The notes: generated by a model not told the origin, from the sequence alone. 20,243 bases of DNA from Alphaproteobacteria bacterium MarineAlpha3_Bin3 (GCA_002938075.1 PTLK01000012.1:1-20243), one strand, 5' to 3'; shown: positions 6,499-15,888, numbered from the stretch's first letter. Translations and numbers: made by a program.

Positions 6499-7566
6499 TC
6501 ATTTCCGGCATTCGACGGAAACCGTGAATGACCGCGCCTTGTCGCCGGCGTCGGAAGGCGCCATGATCTTGCCCGGGGCCGCCGTCTCGAAGGGCACGCC
6601 CTAGCCTGAGAGGAATTCCTTGATTACGGCGGCGCCGAGGGCGAGTTCGATTTTTTCCGGGATTTTGCCCGCCAGCCCGGCCAGGCGCGCCGCCTCGGGC
6701 TTGGCCATGACGACACCGGCGACGATGCCGGTCAGGTCGAGGAGCGGCGCGCCGCTGGAACCCGGCTGGATGGGGACGGTGACGGAAACGAAACGCCCGT
6801 CGGCGACGGCCCCGGGGATAGCCTTGACGACGCCGGTCGAGACGGCGGGTTCCGACGCCGTTTGCCCGTCCTCAGGCGTGCCGGTGACGACCACGGGATC
6901 GCCTTCCCGGACGCCGCCGCCCTAGGCGAAGGTGGCCACGTGCGGGGGCTTCTTGCGGACCCGGAACAGCGCCAAGCTCTTGACCGGATCGCTGACCAGC
7001 AGCTTCGCCTGGGCCGAGGAAAAGCGCAGCCATTTGCAGCACTTGACGACGGCATGGGTGGTCAGGATATGGCCCTCGGGGCTGACGTAGAAACCGAACC
7101 CCCGGGAAATCCTGTCCGCCCCTTCGCCCGGGCCTGTGCCGATGTGGCCGAACCAGGCGTCCCAGCCGCCGAAGCGTACCCTGACCCTGGCGATGGCGTC
7201 CTTGGGGAACGGCTTGCCGCGCCAGACGCGGCGGACGGCATAGAGGCTCTCGGTGCCGCGGACCGCCTTCATCTCGGCGTAAAGGCCGTAATCCTGCGCC
7301 TTCAGATTCGTGCAGGCGTAAAAAACCCGGATCGTCACCTGGGCCGTCCCCGGGTCCCCGGCTCCGGCCTCGGCGCCCTCGCCCAACGCGCAGCCAGCGT
7401 CGACGTTGCCGATGAAGTCGGAATACAGCTTTCCCGGACCGGCGGCGGGCCGGCGGATGGTTTCGACCAGGATCATCTCCGACCAGGTTTCCGGGCTCTC
7501 GCCCCGGGGCTTGGGTTTCGGCGGCCCGGATGTTATAGGATCGGCGAAAGCGTTGTAAGACCGCAA
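6499..7566 (-). pseudogene. Trypsin-like serine peptidase pseudogene with two in-frame TAG codons
   Basis: One reading frame of 355 codons, from TTG at 7564-7566 to TGA at 6499-6501, is interrupted only by TAG at 6922-6924 and TAG at 6601-6603. Across both stops the protein pattern continues: RKKPPHVATFA, stop, GGGVREGDPVVVTGTPE, and KEFLSG, stop, GVPFETAAPGK up to VECRK. The fold is that of HtrA-like S1C peptidases: ILTTHAVVKC is the catalytic-His strand and QPGSSGAPLLD carries the catalytic Ser. The His is one residue away from its usual place (TAHVV expected) and the catalytic Asp (DLALL expected) reads SLALF, so activity was probably lost. No signal peptide is seen and the start lies only 11 bp from the divergent cupin gene, so the 5' end may also be missing. 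Confidence 0.75.
7511..7539 (+). promoter_or_regulatory. Candidate promoter of the cupin gene
   Basis: TTGGGT (7511-7516), 17 nt, TATAGG (7534-7539). The predicted transcript has a leader of about 30 nt with AAGGA eight bases before the ATG. It lies inside the 5' end of the decayed peptidase frame on the other strand. Confidence 0.4.
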
Positions 7567-7577
7567 GGACCAATGAC

Positions 7578-8084
7578 ATGGCCTATACCCTCGATGCCTT
7601 CGCCGCCGATTGCCGCGACGCCCTGAACGCCACGCCGGCCCCGGAGGGGCTGGAAAAGGTGCGCCAGCTTCTGGAAACGGCGCTCAAGGACTCCGATTTC
7701 GTCAACGCCCATCCCGGGCCCGGGGCGACAGCGGAACGGGACATCCTTTACCAGGACCCGGATTTGGGTTTTTGCATCGTCGCCCACGTCTACGAAGGCG
7801 CGAAGACATCGGCGCCCCACGACCACGGGCCAAGCTGGGCCATCTACGGCCAGGCCGAAGGCGTCACCGAAATGACCGACTGGAGGCTCATCCAGACGCC
7901 GGACGGCGACAAGCCGGGCCGGGTCGAACGGGTCAACACCTATTCCCTCGAACCCGGCCAGTCCCGGGTCTACCGGAAAGGCGACATCCATTCGCCGAAG
8001 CGGAACGGCCCGACCAAGCTCATCCGCATCGAAGGCAGGAACATGGACACCGTCGAGCGGGACTGGTACGAGGCGGCGGAATAG
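7578..8084 (+). CDS. Cupin protein of the cysteine dioxygenase-like superfamily
   Basis: A 168-residue single-domain cupin. Residues 1-65 are helical. The barrel then shows APHDHGPSWAIYGQAEG (79-95), with H81 and H83 as the HxH metal pair, and GDIHSPKRNG (135-144), with H138 as the third His. This three-His layout is that of thiol dioxygenases (cysteine, 3-mercaptopropionate), which use a mononuclear Fe(II). The full cysteine dioxygenase signature is not conserved, so a dioxygenase role is inference; a sulfur-compound substrate would suit the xsc-containing neighbourhood. The ATG has a good ribosome binding site (AAGGA). Unlike both its neighbours the gene is intact. Confidence 0.82.
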   Translation: MAYTLDAFAADCRDALNATPAPEGLEKVRQLLETALKDSDFVNAHPGPGATAERDILYQDPDLGFCIVAHVYEGAKTSAPHDHGPSWAIYGQAEGVTEMTDWRLIQTPDGDKPGRVERVNTYSLEPGQSRVYRKGDIHSPKRNGPTKLIRIEGRNMDTVERDWYEAAE

Positions 8085-8096
8085 GGGGCGCGGCAA

Positions 8097-8122
8097 CGGG
8101 CATCCTGGAGAAGAGATGCCCG
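8097..8122. terminator. Hairpin between the cupin gene and the peroxiredoxin remnant
   Basis: CGGGCATC (8097-8104) pairs perfectly with GATGCCCG (8115-8122) around a 10-nt loop. It sits between convergent reading frames, as a shared terminator would. No T-run follows on either strand. Confidence 0.45.
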
Positions 8123-8135
8123 CGCCGGCGGTCAA

Positions 8136-8450
8136 TTAAGCGGCCTTGTCGGCCTTCCTGGACTTTATGTATTCCAGCATGGTGTCGGCGTCGGAAGCCT
8201 CGAAGGGGTCGGTCGGGCAGTTGTCGGAAAAACCTTCCTCGACGAACATTTTCTCGGTCACGCCGTTTTCCACATACATGGAATAGCGCCAACTCCGCTT
8301 GTCGAAGCCGAGGTTTTCCTTCCCCACCAGCATGCCCATTTCCCGCGTGAAATCGCCGTTGCCGTCGCCCCGCAAGGACGAATTCACGCTTTTTTCCGGT
8401 TTCTTCCGCGACGAGCTTGCAACGCCGCTGCCGCTGAAATCGAAGCCCAA
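8136..8450 (-). pseudogene. C-terminal remnant of a Prx5-type peroxiredoxin
   Basis: From about base 8366 down to the TAA at 8136-8138 the frame reads DGNGDFTREMGMLV, KRSWRYSMYVENG and FSDNCPTDPFEASDADTML. This is unmistakably the C-terminal half of Prx5/AhpC-TSA peroxiredoxins. The N-terminal half with the peroxidatic Cys is absent. Upstream codons (8367-8450) are low-complexity and unlike the family, and citrate synthase ends only 19 bp beyond. Family members are about 160 or more residues, so roughly half is gone. It lies downstream of gltA on the same strand and could still be translated, but not as a working peroxidase. Confidence 0.8.
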
Positions 8451-8469
8451 GCCCTTGTAAGGATTCTCC

Positions 8470-9612
8470 CTAACGCTCCCCGATCGGCACGTAGGGGCGC
8501 AAATCCGGGCCTTCGTATTTCAGCAGCGGCCGGATCAGGATGTTGTTGTCCATCTGCTCCAGCACCTGCAGCGTCCAGCCGGGCACCCGGCCGATGGCGA
8601 AGATGGACACGAACAGGTCGGACGGGATGCCGTGCAGGTAATAGATGACGCCGGAATAGAAATCGACGTTGACGTTGACCCCATGGCGCGCATAAGGGGC
8701 CATGGCCTCGACCACGGCCTGCAGAATTTCATACCACTGGGGCTCACCCATTTCCTTCGACAGCCTCTCGACGCCTTCGCGCATGTGCCGGGCGCGGGGA
8801 TCTTCGGCCCTGTACACCCGATGCCCGAAACCGGTCACCGGCTCCTTGTTCTTGCGCCTTTCCTTGACGTATTCGGCGGCCTTCGACGCATCGCCGATTT
8901 CCTTGGCCATCTTCATCACGTCCTCGGCGGCGCCGCCGTGGGCGGGGCCGGAAAGGGCGGCGACGGCGGCCGTCACCGCCGCATGCAGCGTCGCCTCGGT
9001 GCCGGTCACCACCCTGGCCGTGAACGACGATGCGTTGGAGCCGTGCTCGGCGTGGAGCACGAAGTCCCTGTCCATCAGCCTTGCGGCATCGTCGGACGGC
9101 GCTTCGCCTTTCAGCATGGTGAGGAAGTTGGCGGCGTGGCTTAAGTTCATATCCGGCGCCACCGGGTCGCCCCCGGCCCGGATATGGTGGTGCGCGGTGA
9201 CGATCATCGGCACCTGGCTGGTCAGGCGGATGCCCTTCCTGAGCGTCGCCTCGGGCGATTTGTCTTCGGCATCGTCGTCGAAGGCGGCGAGCGCCGAGAC
9301 GGCGGTCCTGAGCACGTCCATGGGGTGGGCCGCCTTGACAGTGGCGATGAGGTCGAGGATTTCGTCGGGCAATTTTCGCGCCGCCTTCAACTCCTTATCG
9401 AATTCGTCGAGTTGGCTCTGCGTCGGCAACTCGCCCCGAAGCAGCAGGTACGACGTCTCCTCGAACGTCGAATGCCGGGCCAGGTCGTGGATCGAATAGC
9501 CCCGGTAGCGCAGGTCCCCGGCGCGGCCGTCGATAAAGGTGGTCGGCGAGCGCTCGAAATAGACGCCCTTGAGGCCGCGGTGGATTCGGCCTTCGTCCTC
9601 GTTGTCGGTCAT
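8470..9612 (-). CDS. gltA: Citrate synthase (short type I)
   Basis: A 380-residue enzyme condensing acetyl-CoA and oxaloacetate to citrate. The catalytic triad is visible: H225 (SGPAHGGA), H264 (GFGHRVYRAEDPRA) and D317 (NVDFYSG), with H190 (AEHGSN) at the oxaloacetate site. The length fits the short citrate/2-methylcitrate synthase form rather than the roughly 430-residue form of Gram-negatives, so 2-methylcitrate synthase or a second citrate synthase is possible. The ATG at 9610-9612 is chosen because GGGAGGGA lies just upstream; the frame stays open to 9861 but that part overlaps pta. The gene diverges from pta, so acetyl-CoA formation and use sit side by side. Confidence 0.92.
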   Translation of the reverse strand: MTDNEDEGRIHRGLKGVYFERSPTTFIDGRAGDLRYRGYSIHDLARHSTFEETSYLLLRGELPTQSQLDEFDKELKAARKLPDEILDLIATVKAAHPMDVLRTAVSALAAFDDDAEDKSPEATLRKGIRLTSQVPMIVTAHHHIRAGGDPVAPDMNLSHAANFLTMLKGEAPSDDAARLMDRDFVLHAEHGSNASSFTARVVTGTEATLHAAVTAAVAALSGPAHGGAAEDVMKMAKEIGDASKAAEYVKERRKNKEPVTGFGHRVYRAEDPRARHMREGVERLSKEMGEPQWYEILQAVVEAMAPYARHGVNVNVDFYSGVIYYLHGIPSDLFVSIFAIGRVPGWTLQVLEQMDNNILIRPLLKYEGPDLRPYVPIGER

Positions 9613-9657
9613 TTGGCCGTCCCTCCCGGTCCGCCATGGTGTCAAAGCCCCCCGGCG

Positions 9658-9686
9658 TTTACAAGCCGCGAGGCCACAATTAGGTT
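9658..9686 (+). promoter_or_regulatory. Candidate promoter of pta, near-leaderless
   Basis: TTTACA (9658-9663, 5 of 6 to TTGACA), 17 nt, TAGGTT (9681-9686). Only five bases separate the -10 from the ATG at 9692, and there is no clear Shine-Dalgarno. Confidence 0.4.
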
Positions 9687-9691
9687 GGCCC

Positions 9692-10642
9692 ATGGACGCG
9701 ATCCAACCTTTGATTGCCAAGGCCAAGGAAAGCCCCCGCCGGGTGGTGCTGCCGGAAGGCGCCGACGGCCGCATCCTTGAAGCCGCCAGGAGGCTCAAGG
9801 ACGACGGCATCGCCGAGCCGGTGCTGTTGGGCCCGGGGGCCGTCGACGGCATTTCCTGCATCGACCCCGAGACCAGCGAAGACCTGGACCGTTTCGCCGA
9901 AGCCTACGCGGCCCAAAGCGCGAAGATAGACGCCAAGGTCGCCCGGCGATTGGTCAGGAAGCCGCTTTATTTTGCCGGCATGATGGTGCGCCTGAGTGAT
10001 GCCGAGGCGATGATCGCCGGCGCCGCCAACCCAACGCGCCGGGTCATCGAGGCCGGGCTTCTGACGGTTGGGCTCAAGGACGGCATCGAAACGCCGTCGA
10101 GCTTTTTTCTGATCGCGGTGCCGGACTTTCAAGGGCAAGGCCCGAAATCCTTCGTCTTCGCCGACTGCGCCGTCAACATCGACCCGACGGCGGAGGAACT
10201 GGCCGACATCGCCCTGGCGTCGGCGGCCAGCGCCGAGAAGCTATTGGGCGACCAGCCCCGGGTGGCGATGCTGTCGTTTTCGACCCAGGGAAGCGCCAGC
10301 CACGAACGGGTCGCCAAGGTCACCCGGGGGCTGGAAATCGCCAAGTGCCGGGCGCCGGGGCTGGCCATCGACGGCGAGTTCCAGGCCGACAGCGCCCTCA
10401 TCGCCGCCGTCGCCGCCAACAAGGTGAAGGGTAAAAGCCCGGTCGCGGGCCAAGCCAACGTGCTGATTTTTCCCGATCTCGACGCCGGCAACATCGGCTA
10501 CAAGCTGACCCAGTACTTCGGCCAAGCCCAGGCGGTCGGGCCGGTTCTGCAAGGGTTCGCCAAGCCGGTGGCCGACCTGTCGCGCGGCGCCAGCGTCGAT
10601 GACATCATCGCCACTGCCGTCGTCGCGTTGGCCTTGGCCTAG
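9692..10642 (+). CDS. pta: Phosphate acetyltransferase
   Basis: A 316-residue single-domain enzyme that interconverts acetyl phosphate and acetyl-CoA. The PTA/PTB fold signatures are RVVLPEGADGRILEAA (17-32), the SFSTQGSASHERV block in the middle, DGEFQADSAL and NVLIFPDLDAGNIGYKL near the C-terminus. The length matches the short Pta found in sulfonate-degradation clusters, not the roughly 700-residue E. coli form. Acetyl phosphate is the product of Xsc, whose gene converges on this one with only 5 bp between stop codons. In described taurine clusters xsc and pta usually run together on one strand, so the opposed arrangement is atypical. Confidence 0.92.
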   Translation: MDAIQPLIAKAKESPRRVVLPEGADGRILEAARRLKDDGIAEPVLLGPGAVDGISCIDPETSEDLDRFAEAYAAQSAKIDAKVARRLVRKPLYFAGMMVRLSDAEAMIAGAANPTRRVIEAGLLTVGLKDGIETPSSFFLIAVPDFQGQGPKSFVFADCAVNIDPTAEELADIALASAASAEKLLGDQPRVAMLSFSTQGSASHERVAKVTRGLEIAKCRAPGLAIDGEFQADSALIAAVAANKVKGKSPVAGQANVLIFPDLDAGNIGYKLTQYFGQAQAVGPVLQGFAKPVADLSRGASVDDIIATAVVALALA

Positions 10643-10647
10643 GTGGA

Positions 10648-12426
10648 TTAGGCAGGCTGTTGCGGCTTCATGTCGTCTGGATCGATACCCGCGACTTCGA
10701 CCGGCGCCGTCATCGCATCGCGGCGGAAGGGTTCGCCAAGCTCCTGGTTGAGGATGACCTCGATAAAGGTCGTCACGCCCTGTTTCTGGGCGTCGCAGGC
10801 TTCTTTCAGCGCCGAGGTGAGTTCCGATTGGGTGGTCACCGCCACCCCTTTCAGCCCGCATCCTTCGGCGACCTTGGCAAAGCTAAAATCCGGATTCAAC
10901 TCGGTGCCGACGAAATTGTTGTCGTACCAAAGGATGGAATTGCGCTTTTCCGCACCCCATTGGTAGTTGCGGAAAATGACCATGGTAATGGCCGGCCATT
11001 CCTCGCGGCCACACGAGGTCATTTCGTTCATCGAGATGCCAAACGCGCCGTCGCCCGCGAAACCGACCACTGGCGTATCCGGGCAGCCGATCTTGGCGCC
11101 GATAATAGCCGGGAAGCCATATCCGCAGGGACCGAAAAGCCCCGGCGACAAATATTTCCGACCCTCCTCGAAGGTCGGATAGGCATTGCCGATCGCGCAG
11201 TTGTTGCCGATATCGCTGGAAATGATCGCGTTTTTCGGGAGACCGGCCTGGATGGCGCGCCACGCCATGCGCGGCGACATCAGGTCCTTATCCCGCTCAC
11301 GCGCTTCGGCGTTCCAGGTCGTGCCGGGGTCGTCTTCCTCGTGGTCCAGGCTGCTGAGCGTTTGCAACCAGGCCGACTTGGTCTGATGGATGAGGGCCTT
11401 GCGTTCTTCGCGGCCGTGGTTGCCGGCGTTTGAGGAGAGTCGCTCCAATATCCGCCGGGCCGCCAATTTTGCGTCACCGCAAATACCCACCGTTACCTTT
11501 TTCGTCAAACCAATCCGGTCAGCGTTAATGTCGACCTGAATGATCGCCGCGTCTTGCGGCCAATAATCGATGCCGTAACCCGGCAAGGTCGAGAACGGAT
11601 TAAGCCTTGTTCCCAACGCCAGAACCACGTCGGCCTGGGCAATCAATTCCATTGCCGCCTTGGAGCCATTGTACCCCAAGGGTCCGCAAGCCAGGGCGTG
11701 AGAGCCCGGAAAGCTGTCGTTGTGTTGGTAGCCACTGCAAACGGGCGCATCCAGCCGTTCGGCAAGGGCGACGCAGTCAGCAATGGCATCGCCGATGACG
11801 ACCCCGGCACCGGACAGGATCACGGGAAATTTAGCCTCAGACAATAGTTTGGCGGCCTCGGCAATGGCCTCGGTTCCACCCGCGGGCCGTTCGATTCGAA
11901 CGATCTGGGGAAGATCAATGTCGATCACTTGCGTCCAGAAATCGCGGGGCACGTTGATCTGCGCCGGCGCCGAACCGCGGATCGATTTTTCGATGACGCG
12001 ATTGAGGACCTCCGCCATCCGGGACGGATTGCGAACCTCTTCCTGGTAGCAGACCATGTCCCGGAACAGAGCCATTTGCTCCACTTCCTGGAAGCCGCCT
12101 TGTCCGATTGTCTTGTTGGCCGCCTGGGGCGTCACCAGCAGCATCGGCGTGTGGTTCCAATAGGCGGTTTTGACCGGCGTCACGAAATTGGTAACCCCCG
12201 GACCGTTTTGGGCGATGGCCATGGCGATTTTGCCTGTCGTTCGCGTATAGCCGTCACAAATCAATCCGCCGTTCACCTCATGCGCCACATCCCAGAATGT
12301 GATGCCGGCTTTCGGGAATAAATCGGAAATTGGCATGAACGCCGAACCGATGATCCCGAACGCATGTTCAATGCCATGCATCTGTAGGACCTTCACAAAG
12401 GCTTCCTCGGTGGTCATGCGGGTCAT
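10648..12426 (-). CDS. xsc: Sulfoacetaldehyde acetyltransferase
   Basis: A 592-residue thiamine-diphosphate enzyme that splits sulfoacetaldehyde with phosphate into acetyl phosphate and sulfite, the desulfonation step of taurine, isethionate and sulfolactate degradation. It matches the Xsc family along its length: MTTEEAFVKVLQMHGIEHAFG at the N-terminus, QAANKTIGQGGFQEVEQM (101-118) and PRDFWTQVIDI (160-170). E50 (AHE) is the cofactor-activating Glu. GDGAFG (458-463) with N487 forms the ThDP/metal motif. The ATG at 12424-12426 follows AAGGGAG; a second ATG lies three codons in. The base composition is visibly lower in GC than flanking genes (30 of 60 bases at 11461-11520), which suggests transfer. 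Confidence 0.95.
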   Translation of the reverse strand: MTRMTTEEAFVKVLQMHGIEHAFGIIGSAFMPISDLFPKAGITFWDVAHEVNGGLICDGYTRTTGKIAMAIAQNGPGVTNFVTPVKTAYWNHTPMLLVTPQAANKTIGQGGFQEVEQMALFRDMVCYQEEVRNPSRMAEVLNRVIEKSIRGSAPAQINVPRDFWTQVIDIDLPQIVRIERPAGGTEAIAEAAKLLSEAKFPVILSGAGVVIGDAIADCVALAERLDAPVCSGYQHNDSFPGSHALACGPLGYNGSKAAMELIAQADVVLALGTRLNPFSTLPGYGIDYWPQDAAIIQVDINADRIGLTKKVTVGICGDAKLAARRILERLSSNAGNHGREERKALIHQTKSAWLQTLSSLDHEEDDPGTTWNAEARERDKDLMSPRMAWRAIQAGLPKNAIISSDIGNNCAIGNAYPTFEEGRKYLSPGLFGPCGYGFPAIIGAKIGCPDTPVVGFAGDGAFGISMNEMTSCGREEWPAITMVIFRNYQWGAEKRNSILWYDNNFVGTELNPDFSFAKVAEGCGLKGVAVTTQSELTSALKEACDAQKQGVTTFIEVILNQELGEPFRRDAMTAPVEVAGIDPDDMKPQQPA

Positions 12427-12469
12427 GGGGGGGCTCCCTTAAGCGAGTTTAGGGTGTTTCTTTTGCCGA

Positions 12470-12498
12470 AGACTAGGGGGTTTACTGGGTGCAGACAA
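12470..12498 (-). promoter_or_regulatory. Candidate promoter of xsc
   Basis: Minus-strand TTGTCT (12493-12498), 17 nt, TAGTCT (12470-12475), about 44 nt before the start codon, which has its own AAGGGAG. Matches to consensus are partial. Confidence 0.3.
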
Positions 12499-12504
12499 GG
12501 TTCG

Positions 12505-12534
12505 GGCCTGTCATAATTATGCCAACGACAGACC
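12505..12534. promoter_or_regulatory. Inverted repeat/operator candidate between xsc and the aminotransferase
   Basis: GGCCTGTC (12505-12512) and GACAGACC (12527-12534) form an inverted repeat with one mismatch in eight and a 14-nt spacer. The spacer overlaps a perfect 10-bp palindrome CATAATTATG (12512-12521), which contains a -10-like CATAAT on each strand. Its position between divergent catabolic genes is what a shared regulator would use. No regulator gene is in the window. Confidence 0.4.
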
Positions 12535-12556
12535 GTTCGATACCGGGAGGACCCCC

Positions 12557-13867
12557 ATGCAATACACCGCCAATACGCTGGAAAAACACTGGATGCCGTT
12601 TACCGGCAACCGGGACTTCAAGGCCGATCCCCGGCTCGTCGTCCGCGGCCAAGGCGTCCATTACTGGGACCACAAGGGCGGCAAAATTCTGGACGGATCG
12701 TCGGGGTTGTTCTGCTCCGCCGCCGGCCACTGCCGGCCCGAGATCGCCGACGCGGTGCACAAACAGATCAAGGAAATGGATTTCGTCGCCCCGTTCCAGT
12801 CGGGCCACCCGGCGTCGTTCGAGCTCGCCGACAAGATCTCGAAGCTGACGCCCGACGGCCTCGACCACGTATTCTTCACCAATTCCGGCTCCGAGGCCGT
12901 CGATACAGCGCTGAAGATCGCCATGGCCTATCACCGCGCCCGGGGCGAGGGGCAGCGTACCCGCTTCGTTTCCCGCGAGCGGGCGTATCACGGCGTCAAC
13001 ATCGGCGGCACCAGCCTCAGCGGCATGGTCAAGAACCGCGAAACCTTTTCCGGCTTGATGTCCAATATCGTCCACATGCGCCACACCTGGCTGGAGGAAA
13101 ACCGGTTCACCAAGGGCCAGCCGGAAACCGGCGCCTATCTGGCCGACGACCTCGACCGGTTTGCCCAGACCTATGGCGGCACGACCATCGCGGCGTGCTT
13201 CGTCGAGCCCATCGCCGGGTCCACCGGGGTTCTGGTGCCGCCCAAGGGGTATCTGGAGCGGCTCAGGGAAATCTGCGACACCCATGGCATTGTGCTGGTC
13301 TTCGACGAGGTGATCTGCGGCTTCGGGCGCACTGGCAAGGCGTTCGCGGCCCAGTCCTTCGGCGTCACGCCGGACATCATCACCATGGCCAAGGCGTTGA
13401 CCAACGGCGCCGTGCCGATGGGGGCGGTCGCGGTCAAGGACGAAATTTACGATACCGTCGTCAATGCCGCCCCGGAAAACGCCATCGAGCTTTTCCACGG
13501 CTATACCTATTCGGCCCATCCGGTGGCCTGCGCGGCGGGGCTAGCGACGCTGCAAATCTACGAGAAAGAAGGCCTGTTCGAACGGGCCGAGGAACTGTCG
13601 CCCTATTTCCTCGATAAGGTGTTTTCGCTCCGGGATTTAAGCGCGGTCACCGACATCCGGGGCTACGGTATGATCGCCGCCATCGACGTGGCGGGCGGGG
13701 AGGTTCCGGGGGCGCGCGGCACGCAAATCCAGAAAGACCTGTTCTGGAACGGCCTGCACGTGAAGTTCACCGCCGACACCGGCATCGTCGCGCCGCCGTT
13801 GATCGCCGAGAAGGAACACATCGACGAGATCGTCGAGATGCTCAGGGAGAAGCTGGCGGAGATTTAA
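12557..13867 (+). CDS. Omega-amino acid:pyruvate aminotransferase (beta-alanine/taurine type)
   Basis: A 436-residue class III PLP aminotransferase. HWMPFTGNRDFK (11-22), DGSSGLFCSAAGHCR (46-60) and GHPASFELADKI (83-94) closely resemble beta-alanine:pyruvate transaminases. NSGSEA (109-114) binds PLP phosphate, D250 in FDEVICGFGRTG contacts the pyridine nitrogen and K279 in TMAKALTNGAVPMG is the Schiff-base lysine. GGGAGGA precedes the ATG. The gene is divergent from xsc and 2 bp from mmsA, so two roles fit: taurine + pyruvate to sulfoacetaldehyde + alanine (feeding Xsc), or beta-alanine to malonate semialdehyde (feeding MmsA). The two substrates are close analogues and one enzyme might serve both. 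The sequence favours the beta-alanine group. Confidence 0.88.
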   Translation: MQYTANTLEKHWMPFTGNRDFKADPRLVVRGQGVHYWDHKGGKILDGSSGLFCSAAGHCRPEIADAVHKQIKEMDFVAPFQSGHPASFELADKISKLTPDGLDHVFFTNSGSEAVDTALKIAMAYHRARGEGQRTRFVSRERAYHGVNIGGTSLSGMVKNRETFSGLMSNIVHMRHTWLEENRFTKGQPETGAYLADDLDRFAQTYGGTTIAACFVEPIAGSTGVLVPPKGYLERLREICDTHGIVLVFDEVICGFGRTGKAFAAQSFGVTPDIITMAKALTNGAVPMGAVAVKDEIYDTVVNAAPENAIELFHGYTYSAHPVACAAGLATLQIYEKEGLFERAEELSPYFLDKVFSLRDLSAVTDIRGYGMIAAIDVAGGEVPGARGTQIQKDLFWNGLHVKFTADTGIVAPPLIAEKEHIDEIVEMLREKLAEI

Positions 13868-13869
13868 CC

Positions 13870-15375
<1,506 letters not shown>

Positions 15376-15417
15376 GGGCCCCGGGGAGACGGTCCGCCCG
15401 GGCGGGGGAGATCGACC

Positions 15418-15864
15418 GTGAAAGCGCTGTTGCAACGGGTCAGCGAAGCCAGTGTCAGCCTCGATGGAGAGGTGTTGTCGGCGATCGGGCCGGGGCTGGT
15501 GGTGCTGGTGTGCACGGATAAGGAAGATACCGAAGCGGACGCCGATTTCTTCGCCCGCAAGATCGCCAACATGCGGCTGTTCGCCGACTCGGACGGCAAG
15601 AGCAACCTTTCGGTCCTCGACGTCGGTGGCGAAGCCCTGGTCATCAGCCAGTTCACCCTCGCCGCCATCTGGCGCAAAGGCAACCGGCCCGGCTTTTCCG
15701 CCGCCGCCGAACCCGAGATGGCGGAAAAGCATTATCAATATTTCTGCCGGCAACTGGCCGCCGAGGGGGTGCCGGTGCGGACCGGGAAATTCCGCTCCCC
15801 AATGGCGGTCAGCCTGGTCAACGACGGGCCAGTGACGATCTGGATGGATTCCAAGGACAAATAG
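15418..15864 (+). CDS. dtd: D-aminoacyl-tRNA deacylase
   Basis: A 148-residue cytosolic proofreading enzyme that removes D-amino acids (and glycine from tRNA-Ala) after mischarging. SQFTLAA carries the family SQFT motif, and NDGPVTIWMDS near the C-terminus is the Gly-Pro motif that forms the chiral filter of the partner subunit. KGNRPGF follows the SQFT strand as usual. The segment before the Gly-Pro motif reads KFRSPMAVSLVNDG, where family members usually have GxFGADMxV, so it is slightly divergent. The GTG start is supported by GGGGGAGA upstream. It follows mmsA by 42 bp and may be co-transcribed; no metabolic link is evident. Confidence 0.92.
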   Translation: MKALLQRVSEASVSLDGEVLSAIGPGLVVLVCTDKEDTEADADFFARKIANMRLFADSDGKSNLSVLDVGGEALVISQFTLAAIWRKGNRPGFSAAAEPEMAEKHYQYFCRQLAAEGVPVRTGKFRSPMAVSLVNDGPVTIWMDSKDK

Positions 15865-15888
15865 CCCCCGGCTTCCCTCGGCGCCCGA

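Noticed and set aside
6601..6924. Amber recoding (for example pyrrolysine) in the peptidase
   Set aside because: Several intact genes here end in TAG (fumarase alpha, cupin, pta, mmsA, dtd), so TAG is a normal stop. The altered catalytic triad fits decay better.
9640..9645. Perfect TTGACA on the minus strand before gltA
   Set aside because: No -10-like hexamer at 15-19 nt downstream (GGGACG at 17), so not called as a promoter.
9613..9861. Extending citrate synthase upstream to 9861
   Set aside because: The extension overlaps pta, is unlike citrate synthases, and a strong ribosome binding site supports the ATG at 9612.
10637..10653. Short inverted repeat GCCTA/TAGGC across the pta and xsc stop codons
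   Set aside because: Only 5 bp of stem and no T-run; too weak to call a bidirectional terminator.
15394..15405. Perfect palindrome CCGCCCGGGCGG between mmsA and dtd
   Set aside because: It has no loop, is pure G/C in a GC-rich genome and overlaps the dtd ribosome binding region. A regulatory role cannot be argued.
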